DNA of 64,000 nt from Castanea sativa (GCF_040712315.1 NC_134015.1:24677614-24741613); one strand, 5' to 3'; shown: positions 1-11,739, counted from the stretch's first letter. Translations and numbers: made by a program. Notes: generated by a model from the letters alone, not told the origin.

Positions 1-940
1 AATTCAACTTTCTTCTTTGATTAATGAAATTTATGTCGAATTTGTTAATATTGTTATTATTGAATTTTATCTTTTATGTCAAATTTTTTATTTGCTTTCA
101 TATGCGCTTGAGATTTTTTTTTCTATTTTATTCTTTTGTTATCTTTAGAATTGATTTTCTTTTGAGTATTTGAGTTAATCTCCATATTTAGATTGACTTT
201 GTTTTCGAGGGTTTGGTTTTTGAGTTGCAATTTCTACTAATTTTTTTTTATTATACATGGCTGATAAAGCATCTCTATTTTTTTGAGAAAAATAAAAAAT
301 GCAACCTATGTCTTCTGCCTAGGGAACAATAAATTTTTATTTGATATGTTATATATAAATTTGTTGAATTTGGTTAGGTTTTGAAGTAGAATTTGGGGAT
401 TCTATAAATTTTGAAGTTTTAAGTTTTAGGGTTTTTGGTATTTGCATCTCAGTAGGTTGATCTTAATTCTTCACTTTAAATGCTTTTTATTTAGATTCAT
501 GTGATTTTTTTTTTTTTTTATTAAAAACTACGATTTTTGGTTGATTAATTATTTGTTCGGATTAATTTCAATTAATTATTTGTTTGGATTCAACATAAAA
601 TATAATGGAATTAGGTATTATTATTTTGATGTTGTTCCATGTTTTGAATTGTCTATATTGTCATTGCTATGAGAAGTCATATTGCTACTCAAATTTGAAA
701 CTTGGTGTGTCCTCCTCATATCATGGTCTTTGTTTATATATTTGTAGTTTATATTAGTTTTGAGTGTGTGTGTGTATATATAATTATTGGAAGTTTTGCA
801 ATATTAATTTAAGAATTATAAATTACTTTGTAGGTTTTGGTAACTATGCACTTACAACTTAATAACGTTCAATATTAGACAACACTTCTAAACTATGGAA
901 AAGTATGGAAGTTAAATATTTATTCATTTTTTTTAGAGTC
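1..940. other. AT-rich intergenic DNA, no gene seen
   Basis: No frame longer than about 60 codons and no recognisable protein similarity. The stretch is strongly AT-rich with T-runs and a short GT/TA simple repeat near 764-782. It may be the body of an old Helitron-like element ending near 977, but I cannot define a 5' end. Confidence 0.5.
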
Positions 941-944
941 AATA

Positions 945-977
945 GCTTTTCGGTGCATTGCACTGGTTAACAACTAA
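945..977 (+). mobile_element. Helitron-like 3' end remnant
   Basis: A GC-containing short palindrome (GTGCATTGCAC at its core, 953-963) is followed about 10 bases later by CTAAT and sits in very AT-rich DNA. The arrangement matches the 3' end of the Helitron at 39639-39668, where the same core GTGCATTGCAC is followed by CTAGT. The stem here is imperfect and the terminal motif diverged, so this looks like an old decayed copy. No matching 5' TC end was found. Confidence 0.4.
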
Positions 978-1736
978 TATATATAATATACATATAAGTT
1001 TTATTTTAAAGATATGATATATCACCAAAAAGTCTTGTGTCTCAACTAATTGGTACTTCATAGAGTTTTCAACAAAAAAAAATTCAAGATCCATAATACT
1101 TAAGAATGACTAAAGGATATATGCCATAATTAAGGCAAAAAATATTAGAGATATTTTAAATTTTATTAAGTAAATTTTACAAACCAACAGCTCACTAATC
1201 ACAAAAGGCACTACTTTAAACATTTATAAATTATGTTATTATCATGGCAACAATTAAATATATTGCTACATCAACTTGTAAAAGTTTTTAGTACAATCTA
1301 TTGATTTTTATTGATTTCGCTAAAAACTTTTACAAGTTTTAGTATTTTTCTTGTTTATATGGTTCAAATTAATCTGGTATATCATAGTAATAATGCTCCA
1401 TTTGTTTCAACATTTACTTTCTTTCTTTTTTTGAAAATAAGTCATTTTTTAAAAGCATTTTCTAGAAAACTAACGTTTTTTCCCTATGTTTAGTAACAAA
1501 GTTGAGTTGAAAAATGATTTATGGTATTTGTTATGTACAAAAAATTATTAACATTTCTTATTTAATTTAAAATGTGTATAACATGCATATTGTACAAACA
1601 ACTAATGTAATTGATATAAATTGAAAAATCAAGTATGAGCTTGGCTTTCCAACTAAAATTTAAAAATAAATGCTTGTTATTCTAATGTTGCAATAATTTG
1701 TAAAATTTAAGATGATTTTAATATCATTAATTACGG
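978..1736. other. AT-rich intergenic DNA
   Basis: No gene. The only open frame (1311-1493) has a low-complexity Phe/Leu/Ser composition and no family resemblance. The stretch 1400-1520, with T-rich and GAAAAT motifs, resembles the degenerate repeat near 39930-40015 and may be an old MITE. Confidence 0.5.
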
Positions 1737-1945
1737 GTCTATTTAGATACCGCTTATTTTGCTGAAAACTAAAAACTTATTACTAAAAACACTGTAACAA
1801 AATATTTTTTAAATAGCAAAACACTGTTCACACTGTGCCGTGTGTCTGTGTTTTTCTTCATTTGTTTGCAACAGTTCTGTGGGTCCCATGCTTAAAACAC
1901 GTGAACAATGCCTAACACTGCAAAATGCATTACCCAAACGCACGT
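1737..1945. mobile_element. MITE-like element
   Basis: The left end (TTTAGATACCGCTTATTTTG) and the reverse complement of the right end (around 1922-1945, with GCGTTTGGGTAATGCATTTT) are related, giving degenerate terminal inverted repeats around about 200 bp. The interior has the ACTGTTCAC and GGGTCCCA motifs common in short non-autonomous plant DNA elements. No coding capacity; target duplication not clear. Confidence 0.5.
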
Positions 1946-1984
1946 TACAACTTAGTTTCACAATTACACTGTCATATCTACTCA

Positions 1985-2138
1985 AAGAGTAATTCTTAGG
2001 TACTCCTAAAGTATAAAGAATTGTGCTCTCTTCTTTCATATTTATGATGGGGTCCACTCATTAAATTCATGGTAGGATCCACCATGAAAGAAGCATCATT
2101 TTTCAGTGCTTTAAGGTTACCTAAGAATTTTTCCTACC
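1985..2138. mobile_element. MITE, about 150 bp, inverted-repeat ends
   Basis: Left end GTAATTCTTAGGTACTCCTA and the reverse complement of the right end (AAAATTCTTAGGTAACCTTA) form imperfect terminal inverted repeats. The interior carries a TTAAATTCATGGTA motif that also occurs in the related element at 32143-32300. Non-coding. Confidence 0.6.
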
Positions 2139-2436
2139 CAGGAGGCTAGCATTAACGCTAATAGTCATATTAGGACAATTTGGATGATCAACAACAATGC
2201 CCAAGAAGTTTAATAGACACTTCTCATTATTTTCAATGAAGATGTTAAGGATTTAAATCCTCATTTCATATTGTAACTATCAAATTATCATAAATAAATT
2301 AAAATTTCAGTAGCAATGTTGCTAAGAATTTTGTATCTTATTAACAGAGTTTGCTCTCTTTTATTGAGAAAATTAGAGTTCAAACTCCCCTCCCCCATTG
2401 TTACAACTATTATATTATTAAAAATAATAATAACAA

Positions 2437-3171
2437 TGTAAGGTCGCAATCCGTGCCTAGGCCCAACAAGAAAAAGGGTATAAGCCCAAAAAGCCCAAGA
2501 TTACAAAACAACAAGGATGAATGAGTTTATATGATGAAGCTTATCCTTGGACCCAAGCTGAGGGCCAAATGCTTATCTTTCTCCTCTCTTAAAGATTAAT
2601 TACAAGTTTCTAGTCTACAGTGCTTTTCTCTTTCTATCTCTCGATCTCCCATTTTTCTCCGAGGCCTCCCTCCTTCTTATACCTCCTCCCTTTCATTCTT
2701 CTTCTCCACGTGTAGATCTAGGCGGCTAACATGGATACTTGTCCCATCACACCTTCCTAAAGTCTTTAGGTAATAGCTGTAAGGCTGAAAATCACTGTTC
2801 AGATATCACTTCCCCATTAATGCGGCTAGAAACTTAGGAACAGAGCATTCAATGCGGTGGTAGCAGCTTTTTCTAAGATATTTTCCATCCATTCTTCCTC
2901 TCTATGCCGTTGTGAAACATATCTTCATTCACAAGACCTTCTAAAATATCATTCTAGTCAACACAGCATACCATCTGACCTTCACTTCACTTAGCCGAGG
3001 ATATACCCCTCCTCAGACTACTTCCTCTAACGTCCTTCACAATAGTTTACTCGTGGGCTTTTAAGTTTGATAGTCTTATTACTATCAATCCGTCATTGAA
3101 CAGGTAAGCATCCTTGGACACATCCAATGGCCCTAAAACGCATTTTAGGGCTTTTATCCCCCAAAAAAACA
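2437..3171. mobile_element. Degenerate solo LTR, same family as 61177-61928
   Basis: About 735 bp starting TGTAAGG and ending near ACA. It shares position-for-position blocks with the better preserved LTR at 61177-61928, including the conserved core CACTTCCCCATTAATGCGGC (about 2807-2826), GGCCCAA-rich ends and a similar length (735 against 752 bp). No matching internal region lies next to it and no target duplication is obvious, so it is an old solo LTR or fragment. Confidence 0.6.
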
Positions 3172-3447
3172 TATGCGTGACCACACTACATTGGGTGAAA
3201 TATGAGAATTGTTAAAGTATTAGGTTAAATTGTATTATTTTATGTATTGGCCCAAAAGGGTTCATGGTACAACAAATTGATAATATCAAAGATGTATTTG
3301 TCAAGAGCTGGCCTTTGCAGACATAGGCTATTAGGCCAAATCATGTAATATTTGTATGTATTTCCTCTTTTATGCTTCCACTTGTTACAATTCTCTCCAA
3401 AATATCCTATTTCTCCTTTAATTTTAATAGGAATCAAGACACTAGTC

Positions 3448-4367
3448 AGAAAAGAAGGAAAGGCCCAAAAGCCCGCCTACTACACCAACAAGGTGTTATG
3501 AGGAGTCGAAGGAGGATACCCCCCAATAGGGAAGTTGACCTTTTTGTTAGTGACAGCAGCAAGGAAGCTCAGATCTTACTTCCAAGCTTATGTCATCAAC
3601 GTCCTGATAGATCATCCACTCAAGAAGGCCATAAAAAGCTAGAAGCGGCTGGACAATTAATCCAATGGGCAGTTGAATTCAATGAGTTTGACATAAAATA
3701 TTAGCCAAGAGAAGCAATAAAAACCCAAGCGCTTGCAAATTTCATTGCAGAGTTCACTCCAGCCCATGACCAGCAAAATGAAGGAGAGAAGACAAAATGG
3801 TGGATCATTCATATGGATAGTTCATCTACTCAGTTTGCAAGAAGAGTCAGTGTAATTTTACAATCACCTGAAGGAGATCATATAGAGTATGCAATACGTC
3901 TACAATTCCAGACGACCAACAACGAAGCTGAGTATGAAGCCCTCTTCTAAGGTTTGGAGTTGGCTAAGTCACTAGAAGTAGAATCAATAATCGTCCAGGG
4001 AGATTCATAGCTAATTATAGGCTAGGTGAATGGAACATATAAAGCCAAGGAGGAACGAATGAAAATGTATTTAAGCAAAACTTAAGCATTGCATCAAAAG
4101 TTTCACAACAACTAAGTTTAAACAGATCCCAAGAGAGGAGAACATGGAAGTAGATAGCTTGGCCAAAGCCGCCTTTGCAAATGGCATCATGAATGAGCAG
4201 GTTAAAGTTTAGTACATTCCAAGCATTAACGTCCCCGAAGTACAACAGATCGACGGAGAAGCCAACCGAACTACACTAATTGTATCTTATTTCAAGGACA
4301 ACATACTCCCTAAGGATAAAGAAGATGCTTGAAAGTTAAGGATTAGAACAACTAAGTTTGTTCTTAT
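3448..4367 (+). pseudogene. Decayed gypsy RNase H region (5' part of remnant pol)
   Basis: Frame-by-frame reading gives KPAYYTNKVL, then KLTFLLVTAARKLRSYF, QAYVINVLIDHPLKK, LIQWAVEFNEFDIKY and, after a stop, ANFIAEF. These are the RT connection and first RNase H domain of Tat-type pol. A second, plant-type RNase H follows: WWIIHMDSS at about 3800-3826, then TTNNEAEYEALF. Stops occur at about 3498, 3702 and 3949, among others. The first conserved catalytic Asp (HMDSS) and the NNEAEYEAL glutamate are visible, but the frame is broken before and after them. The reading continues after the solo LTR into the integrase remnant. Confidence 0.85.
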
Positions 4368-5748
4368 TGTTGGAAAAACTGGTTTTGCATTTCATACAAA
4401 ACACATAGCGGAAGCAACAAATAAGGATTTACTTCATTCATGAGAAATAACATGTAACCTTGAATTTTAGAACAAAGAATAGAAGCGTACCTTGATGCAG
4501 TGAAATTCAAAACCAAGATTTGAGAATACCTTTAATTTTCATCTCAATTCCATATGGTACCCAAGAAGTGTGGTCTCTTAATCAGTCTTTATGTACGTTG
4601 ATTCTCAAAGAAAAATTCTTCTTCTTCTCATTGTAGAGAAAAAATGTATTCTTTTCTTTTCATCATACGTAAATTCTAACTACCTTGGTAGTTACTTTAT
4701 TTAATAAGTCTTATTAAATAAAAACTGATTATCTAATTAAGCTAGCCTTTTGGGCCTACCCAATTGAGCTTTAGTTTGTGACTTGAGATGGGACCAAAAG
4801 GAATAAATATGACTCTAGCTTCAATAGGCCTTGGGCTTATTTGTCAATTCTTGACAAGTCTAAAGTTAACATTAATTATATTTAATACCACTATATAAAT
4901 ATAATTGCGCTCTAGGCCTTATTAATAAATTATATCACAAGATTCTAATGATAGCATTTGACCCCTCCATGAAATATCCATAGTGAACCAAGTCATAATG
5001 AACTGTCACTTTATAAACAACTATTTTATTCTTGAGTACCTGGTCTAATCTTTCAGTTATTCATTTTTTTTTAAATCAAATTTCAATAAATATAAGCTTT
5101 AGTAACTCCTCACTAAAGTGGGCGCCCTGAATAAATAGTTCTCATTAAATTTATTTCAAGGGGATATTTCGTGTCTCTATTAAAAGAGATTATGGATTCC
5201 ATCTTGAGAATATGTATTCCCTCAACATTACGTATCGTTACCCAACATACTAAAATTTTGACCGTGAATATTAGATCTCACTCCTGATATATCAAAGTAA
5301 CCTATATTTCATGATCAAGTCCACTACCCTCTCAGGATTGAGAGTTTATGAAATTAGAAGTCGTGAAATTAATTATTCAGGTGACAGTTGTTGATTAAAT
5401 AATTAATCTCACAACGGTCCCGTTCAATATGTCTTAACTCTTAAGACACATCAACACATCAACTAGAAGTCTCTACTTCTATGATCAAGACAAATCATCT
5501 TAGTTGATGCGTTATAGTCTTCACAGATGAAACACCCAATTTCATCATCGACTATGAACTACGTTTTGAGTTTACAAGGAACTTATGATTTATATCTTCT
5601 GTGATTAAATCACATAAACCACATATAATGCATCTCAAGGACTAGGATAATGTCTCATTAGTTCATTTATAAATAGTCTCATATAATTAAACAATTTAAT
5701 TATTTATGACATGCCAATAAATTAGATTTTAGGGTATAAACTCCAACA
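4368..5748 (-). mobile_element. Solo LTR, Copia-like, in the pol remnant
   Basis: 1381 bp bounded by TGTTGG and CCAACA, the short inverted ends usual for Copia LTRs. It is flanked by CTTAT (4363-4367) and CTTTT (5749-5753), a 5-bp target duplication with one mismatch. Removing the insert and one duplicate leaves the pol frame continuous across the site, from the VLI residues into the DKVLYKR residues. No reverse transcriptase or other coding region lies inside, so it is an LTR left by LTR-LTR recombination. I assign - orientation because T-rich and polyadenylation-like motifs read better that way; this is weak. Confidence 0.75.
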
Positions 5749-5753
5749 CTTTT

Positions 5754-6878
5754 GGACAAAGTGCTATACAAGAGGAGTTTCTCTCAACCCTACTTGAGAT
5801 GCTTAACTCCAGACGAATCAAACTATGTTATGAGGAATGTTTATGAATGAGCATGTGGAAATCATTCAAGAGTAAGATCCCTCATCCACAAGTTTGTTCA
5901 TGAAGGTTGTTACTAGTAATCCATGCAAGTAGATTCCAAAGCATATGTTAAAGCATGTGACAAATGTTCAGCAATGTGCCTAGACGCCCGTAGAAGTACC
6001 CTACCCGGATAATGGCCTCTTAGCCATTTGCCCAATGGGGACTTGATATTCTTGGTCCTTTTCCAACAGGATCTAGAAAAATGAAGTTCCTAGTAGTAGG
6101 AATTGATTACTTCACTAAATGGGTGGAAGAGAAACCTTTGGCAAAGATCACAAAGCAAAATGTTATAAGCTTTGTCTAGAAGAATATCGTATGCCGGTTT
6201 GGGATTCTTAGGGTGCTTGTGTCAGATAATGGATGACAATTCGACAACACGCCTTTCAGGGAATTCTATGAGCAACTGGGAATCAAGAATCCTTACTCCT
6301 TACTCTCCCACCTGTAAGTCAATGGACAGGCAAAAGTTGCAAATTGATTTTTGTTGAAGATCGTCAAGACTCGGCTTGAGGAGGCAAAAAGGATATGGTC
6401 AGACAAATTGCCTAGTGTCCTTTGGGCGTACAGGACAACAGTGAGGACACCTACTAGAAACTCCTTTAAGCTTGCTTATGGAAATGATGCATTAATACCT
6501 GTTGAAGTTGGTTTGACTAGTTATAGAGTGGCCCACTATAAGGATGAGGAAAATGAGAAAGAACTCCGTCTAAGCCTCGATCTTATTGATGAGGTGAGGA
6601 TGGATGCAGAACAGAGGGTGGCACGCTACAAGAACCTGATGACTAAACACCATGATGCAATGGTAAAGCCTATGCAGTTCAACATTGGAGACCTCGTCCT
6701 AAAAAGGGTGTCCTTGGCAAATAAGAATTTAGCTCACGGGAAATTGGGACCCAACTAGGAAGGGCCATATAAAGTCATCAACTGCAAAAGATGAGGATCG
6801 TACTACCTAAAAGCCTTGGATGGACAAAAACTAAAGCATCCATGGAACATGGAGCACTTGAGGAAGTACTATCAGTGA
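5754..6878 (+). pseudogene. Decayed gypsy integrase
   Basis: Follows the solo LTR. Visible are the H2C2 zinc-binding region (NHSRVRSLIHKF, then CDKC at about 5955), the core start GIDYFTKW (about 6101), the VLVSDNG segment with the second catalytic Asp (about 6214-6232), and LLKIVKTRLEEAKRIW (from 6350), running into PSVLWAYRTT and the GDLVLKRV C-terminal region. The segment that normally carries the third catalytic residue (GQVEV in relatives) reads GQAKV, so the DDE glutamate is lysine. Several stops are present, so the protein cannot be active. The last clean block (6351-6758) is the integrase C-terminus that ends pol in Tat elements. Confidence 0.85.
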
Positions 6879-6959
6879 AGACTCGTCGAGAAGGTCAGCA
6901 TGGACAACCTTAACCCCAATAGATTATTGGTTACCACTTATAGTCTATCTATGTTATCT

Positions 6960-7620
6960 TTCAGCATTTATGTTTTCTAGTAGCATTTTATGTTTTCTAG
7001 TATTTGAATTCCCTAAAACGCACTAGGTAGTGCAATGTCTATGAACAATGTTATGAACAAAGTCCTTCGTCTGTATATAAAGCAGTTTGAATTCCCTTAA
7101 AAACACTAGCTACTAGCATGTGTAGTGTCTATGGACAATGTTATGTTGTGTACAAAGTTCTTCGTCTGTATATATAATAGTTTGAATTTTCCAGTTAAGT
7201 GTTTTTAATTCTCTAACAAAATCCAAACCCATGAAAAAGCTAAAAAGTTATGGACGTATAAAATCTCTAGACAAAGACAAGTATCGTCACAAGCCATCCT
7301 TAGACAAGGAAAAGGCAAATCATCACGCTGGTGAAATAAAACCTTAAGGTAAAAAATAAAAAAGGGAAGAAACAAACACCTCCCACATATACTTGTTGGT
7401 AAATTATAGATGAAGCAAAGCATGCATGCATTGAATAGACGATATTCATGAGTGACAAATGGTCAAAGTCCCTATATATAAGCGAAGTTCAAACCATGGA
7501 CAAGCAAAACACTTAAACATTTCAAACAATCCCCAAATCAGTGAATTCAAAACCATGGACAAGCAAGCATTTAAATATTAAAGTTCAAAAAAAGCAGTAA
7601 AAAGGGGGGGGGGGGATAAA
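6960..7620. repeat. Post-pol spacer with two tandem duplications
   Basis: Two copies of an approximately 83-95-bp unit begin with TTTGAATTCCC at 7003 and 7086, and a third starts at 7181. Each contains ATGTTATG and TTCGTCTGTATAT. Further on, the phrase ACCATGGACAAGCA recurs at about 7494 and 7553. The region is non-coding and occupies the place of the hairpin repeats at 46851-47445 in the other Tat element. Confidence 0.65.
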
Positions 7621-7957
7621 GATAGGTCACCAACCATGGATGAGAATGTATTTATAAATTAACTTGTTCATAAAAGAGTAGATGACCACCGTCCAAAAAC
7701 CCTTAAATGTATTTAAGCCAAAAAAGGAAAATGTATAAAACATGTGTCCATAACTATGGACGAGGAGATTGTACTTGCATAAATTAAAATGTGGTCCAAA
7801 ACAAGGGACCCTAGCAATACAAATAAAAACAAATTTTTGTTTACAATAAAAGCTACTTAGATAAACCACTGGGGGCAACGTCCCCGAACTTTGAACCTTC
7901 CTTTGTTGGAAGAGGAGTAGAGGCATTGTCTTCAATGTTCATGTCCTTTGAGCTAGC

Positions 7958-10053
7958 CTAAAGCAAAGAACTTTCAGCTGTGATGGGGAGTTTGAAGGAA
8001 TTGAAGTCCACCCCAGGAAAGGCTTCGATGGTGTCCTGACAAAAGTCCTCAAAGCCTACAGCATAGTTCTTGTCCAGCAGTTCAGTAAACTCATTGGACA
8101 TCTTGAATTCTCCAATGGCCTCATCCTTAGCTTTGCTCAAAGAAGAAGTAAGCTCATTGTTTTTCTTTTGGAGATGATCTAGATGAGTTTCCATCTCGAC
8201 AATATTTGCCTTTAATTCCTTAATCATATTCTTCAACCCCTTCACTTCGTCCACTAACTTCATCTTCTCCCCATCCTTGCGATTTGCCTCCTTCCCCATG
8301 TCATGAACCATTGTCTCTAACCTGATCCTCTCCTTGTCTAACTCTGTAGCTTGCTTGGACGCCACTATGAACTTAGACATGACCTACATTGAAATGTATG
8401 GACATGAGATGAAAGGAAAAATAAAGCTTAAACTTTTTATAAGTGATTATGGACAAAAGAAAAAACCTTGAAGAGATCATGAACAGTGGACCATTCAAAC
8501 TCCTTCATGAACATGTCATAGCAAATAGTGACGTCCTTATCTGTCACTGCCTGTTGGAACCTATCCCAAGCAAGGCTCTCACTTCTCAAGAGAGTCAATG
8601 GATGACTCTTAAGAGACACAGCAGTAGATGCATTTAAGGATGGGTTTGTATCAAGGATAGGAGTATTGGCTTTGGGAGTCATGGATGGCTAAGTGGAAAC
8701 AGCAGGAGAAACGGAGGGCTCTAGCTCAACGACGAGAGACTTTGACGGGGTGAAAGAACCAAGTTTAGGATTCTTACTGCCTTGACAACTGGGAAGATTT
8801 CCAATATCAATCGTCTTGGATACAATCTACCTCTTCTCCGAATTCGATGGTCGAGATTGAATAAGAGCATCTACCTCTGTTTGGATGGCTTCATCACCAC
8901 TTACATGGCCCTTTCCATTGCTCTCCTTCATGGTTGCCATTCCTATAAAAGAAAAGGGGAAAGTGAATCGTTAGAGTTTAGACGAATTAAATGAGAACGA
9001 ACAAAAAAAAATTAAAAATAACGTACATCAATGAGTAGTAAGTTTGTGAGCTAGTGCTACTTTTGTAGGAGCAGATCTGAGTCCCCAAGCTGATAGACGA
9101 TGGAAGTGTGTCACTAGAGAATGGAAGGTTCTATTAGCAAAGGAGCATGCTTGCTGGACGCAGTTTAAATAAAATTTGCTTAACTAAGAGTTAGATGAAG
9201 ATAACAAAATAGTCAAGATAATACAAAAAGTAAGCAACATACCTTGAGAGCATCGATGACCCATCTCATTAGTGTAAGGAGGGAATGTATCCTTACCTAC
9301 CTGAGCAGGGTTTCTAGCCCAACACCCAAAGACGAAGAAGAACTTCGTCCTCCACCTCCTATTAGACGAGGGAAGTGACCTAATTAACCTATAGTTAGAA
9401 CCCCTAGCTGAGAATTGGTAGAAGCCTAAGGATTGGCTTATTTACAAGGGCTTATAACAATACAAGAACTCGTCCACATTAAGAGGATGGTTCTCGTCGA
9501 AAGCCTCCTTCCATAGTACTTGCGTAGCCATTATGGTCCTCCATCCATTGGCTGGTTTGGTCCTATACCCAACCTATGAAGAAGTTCTCTAGCAAAGGCA
9601 TTCAAAAGCAACCTAAGGCCTCCTAATAGGTAAGCCTCGTATATACTGACCCTAGGAGAATTTGGGGTACAACACCATTTACTAGGGGTGGCAAGACTAG
9701 GATTAACTTCGTCAAAAATTTTGTATTTGTTTCTAAGTGTATAAAGCCTCTTCTTGTCTATTTTGGATGGAATGTCCATGGAATAACTATATATAATCTC
9801 CCCCTCTTCACAAAGGGGAGGGATGGATGGTTGAACACTTGTGGACGGGCTAGCAGATAACCTAGAAGCGACCCTTCTCCTCATCTCCTCTCATTAAGGA
9901 TCTCTAGGGGAATTCCGAGAACTCCAGATGAGTATTGCTCATCTGTGGAGTCACTCTGACTATCACTACTCTCACTACTACTACCACTACTGTTACTCTC
10001 ATCATAGTACTCGTCTATCTCTCTCTCTCATCCCTATCACTAAATGAGGACAT
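7958..10053 (-). pseudogene. Antisense gene (aORF) of Tat element, decayed
   Basis: Reads on -, opposite to pol, between pol and the 3' LTR. An ATG at 10053 opens an acidic Ser-rich start (MSS...), then frameshifts. 9884-9531 carries ISIEAYLLGGLRL-like residues (seen: SIYEAYLLGGLRL), resembling the 'putative gypsy type transposon' domain found in plant antisense ORFs. The C-terminal exon (8383-7958) is a Lys/Glu-rich coiled coil ending in the motif GFEDFCQDTIEAFPGVDF, which matches GFDDCFRQVKASYPDLDL in the antisense gene at 47939-49970. Candidate introns are at 8466-8384 and one ending at 8943. Stops and frameshifts show decay. Function unknown; nuclear localisation or DNA binding cannot be judged. 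Confidence 0.7.
8384..8466 (-). other. Predicted 83-bp spliceosomal intron in the antisense gene
   Basis: On the - strand the donor is AAG|GTTTTT at 8467/8466 and the acceptor ATGTAG|GTC at 8384/8383. Splicing is in phase 0 and joins VHDLFK to VMSKF. The matching intron of the other Tat element (48438-48362) lies at the aligned place and has the same phase. Confidence 0.6.
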
Positions 10054-10242
10054 TACAATCTTGTCCATTTGTAAAGAATTCTAAAGAAGAAAGCCTACAA
10101 ACGAAGAGAAGAGAAAACCTGATGCTAGATGGAGAGGACTAAGGATGGAATAGGACTCCTAGACGAAGCGCGAGGGACGAATTGAGGTGAGAAGGTTAGA
10201 AGAGAAAATACGAGAAAGTGAGAGGGTAGGAGAGGTATTGGC

Positions 10243-10252
10243 CTATTTATAG
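10243..10252 (-). promoter_or_regulatory. Candidate antisense TATA box
   Basis: Reading on -, the sequence is CCTATAAATAGG, a strong plant TATA box. It lies about 190 bp upstream of the antisense gene's first ATG (10053). The other Tat element has TATATATA at the corresponding position (about 50258-50267). Function is inferred from position and motif. Confidence 0.5.
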
Positions 10253-10499
10253 GCGACATGGTGGGACACTGAAGCGACACGAACCAACCAAGAAGTGCCA
10301 CATGGCAATTTTCTTAAAGAGCGAAACGATGTGAAGTGTAGACCATTAAGATTGAACCAAATGGCAGTATCGAGAATGTTTGATCCCAAGTTTCCTTAAG
10401 ATGCCACATGGAAAGCTTATCAACAAATGAAAAATTGCCACGTGTAAAAAAAAATAACAACAATAATAATTTCAATAGTAGTATGGACGACACAAGGAC

Positions 10500-10510
10500 A
10501 AGGGGGCAAC
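10500..10510 (+). promoter_or_regulatory. Polypurine tract of the Tat element
   Basis: AAGGGGGCAAC lies directly before the 3' LTR start TGATGG. The same AGGGGGCAAC or GGGGGGCAAC precedes the 3' LTRs at 21526 and 50463. Primer for plus-strand DNA synthesis by homology. Confidence 0.75.
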
Positions 10511-11066
10511 TGATGGTGGTTGGAATTAAATTTCATTCATCCATAATGGTCGTCCATAACCAAACCACGTCCAAACTAGTTCATAAGAAAGGGAGTTGTA
10601 TAAAAGGTAATGCAAGTAATGAATAGGATCCATCCAAAAACATTATGATTGTCCATAGTAATCTAGCATGGACGACCAAATGACACTTAGTAAATTTTAG
10701 AGGATTTTCTTCAAACACCAAATAGTCGAACCATATTCAATCATTCCAGGAAGTGGGGAGGATTCCCTGAAATCCACTCCACTTTCCCCACTGATCCCAC
10801 ATGTCTCTCATGATGGTAGTGGATTCGAACAAGTAGACCCACTAAAAATTCTCTATAAAAAGGACCTAACCCCATCAGCCCAAGGTACGTTTTGACTATT
10901 CATTCACTCACTATTCTTGTTTTCTAGAGAGAAAACTGATTTAACTATCAGAGGGTCTATGGTCAGTTCACCCCGGTCATCTTCGATAGTCACCTTATTC
11001 CTTCCAGGTCATCCAATTGTTGTAGAAGTCTGGAGCATTCAACCTACTAATTTATATGCATCATCA
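10511..11066 (+). repeat. 3' LTR of the truncated Tat element
   Basis: 556 bp from TGATGG to GCATCATCA. It contains CTCTATAAAAAGGACC (TATA box near 10851-10860) and the AAGGTACG segment, which also follows the TATA box in the other two LTR families of this window. No 5' partner is present. Confidence 0.75.
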
Positions 11067-11589
11067 GATTGTATGATTGTATTTATGATTAGGACCATGT
11101 AAATTTCCATTTACGTTTTATGAAATGTAATTTTACAATTATGCATGCAAGAAAATGAAGTATTTATTTTATTGTAATTTTCTTATTTTTCCTCAACTTA
11201 AAATAAGTAGCAACTCCAATTGTACAGCTCTCAATCTAGGGGGTGCAATGTTCATAGTTAGGTCGACATTTTAAGAGACAATTAAACACGATGTTATCTA
11301 TTCACGTGAGTTTGGTCCATATAAAACCAAAAAATATTGGGTCAAGGTTGCAATCCCTCACAGTTACTAACCCATTATCAAAAAAAATATCTATAACTTA
11401 TACATTTTTAAACATTTATCAACAAATAAAAAGAAAAATAAGGAAATTTGTAGGAAAATGCAAATAATTAAATTAGAATTTATTTAGGACCAAATACAAT
11501 TAACTAAATTCAATCATTTTCTAAGTTCGATAAATCATCTTAAACAACACACCTATCCTTGTTGGGATTTTTGCTCGTATTACAAAAAA
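11067..11589. other. AT-rich DNA without a gene
   Basis: Nothing recognisable apart from A-runs. It begins at the outer edge of the 3' LTR, so at least its first part is the host DNA into which the element inserted. Confidence 0.5.
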
Positions 11590-11739
11590 GAAATGCTATA
11601 TACACTGTGTTTTCACTTCAAATCTTAAATGACAAATTGTTATTGGTAATAATCTGAGTCAACTAATGGCATTTATTTTTTATCCACCAATAACAATTTA
11701 CCACCTAAAATTAGTTCTATAAATATTGTATATATACAT

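Larger units (their letters stand above)
3440..11066 (+). mobile_element. Ty3/gypsy Tat-type retrotransposon, 5'-truncated and decayed
   Basis: In order on +: end of reverse transcriptase/RNase H, integrase, a non-coding spacer with tandem duplications, an antisense gene on the - strand, a polypurine tract and the 3' LTR. Gag, protease, most of reverse transcriptase and the 5' LTR are missing; the left junction is near 3440. A Copia-like solo LTR (4368-5748) is inserted in the RNase H/integrase linker. An antisense frame downstream of pol is a known property of the Tat clade (Grande, Retand and relatives). Many in-frame stops make the copy dead. Confidence 0.85.

Noticed and set aside
3372..3704. 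110-codon + frame starting MLPLVTIL
   Set aside because: It starts outside the retrotransposon and reads pol in the wrong frame; the true RNase H reading is in another frame of the same stretch.
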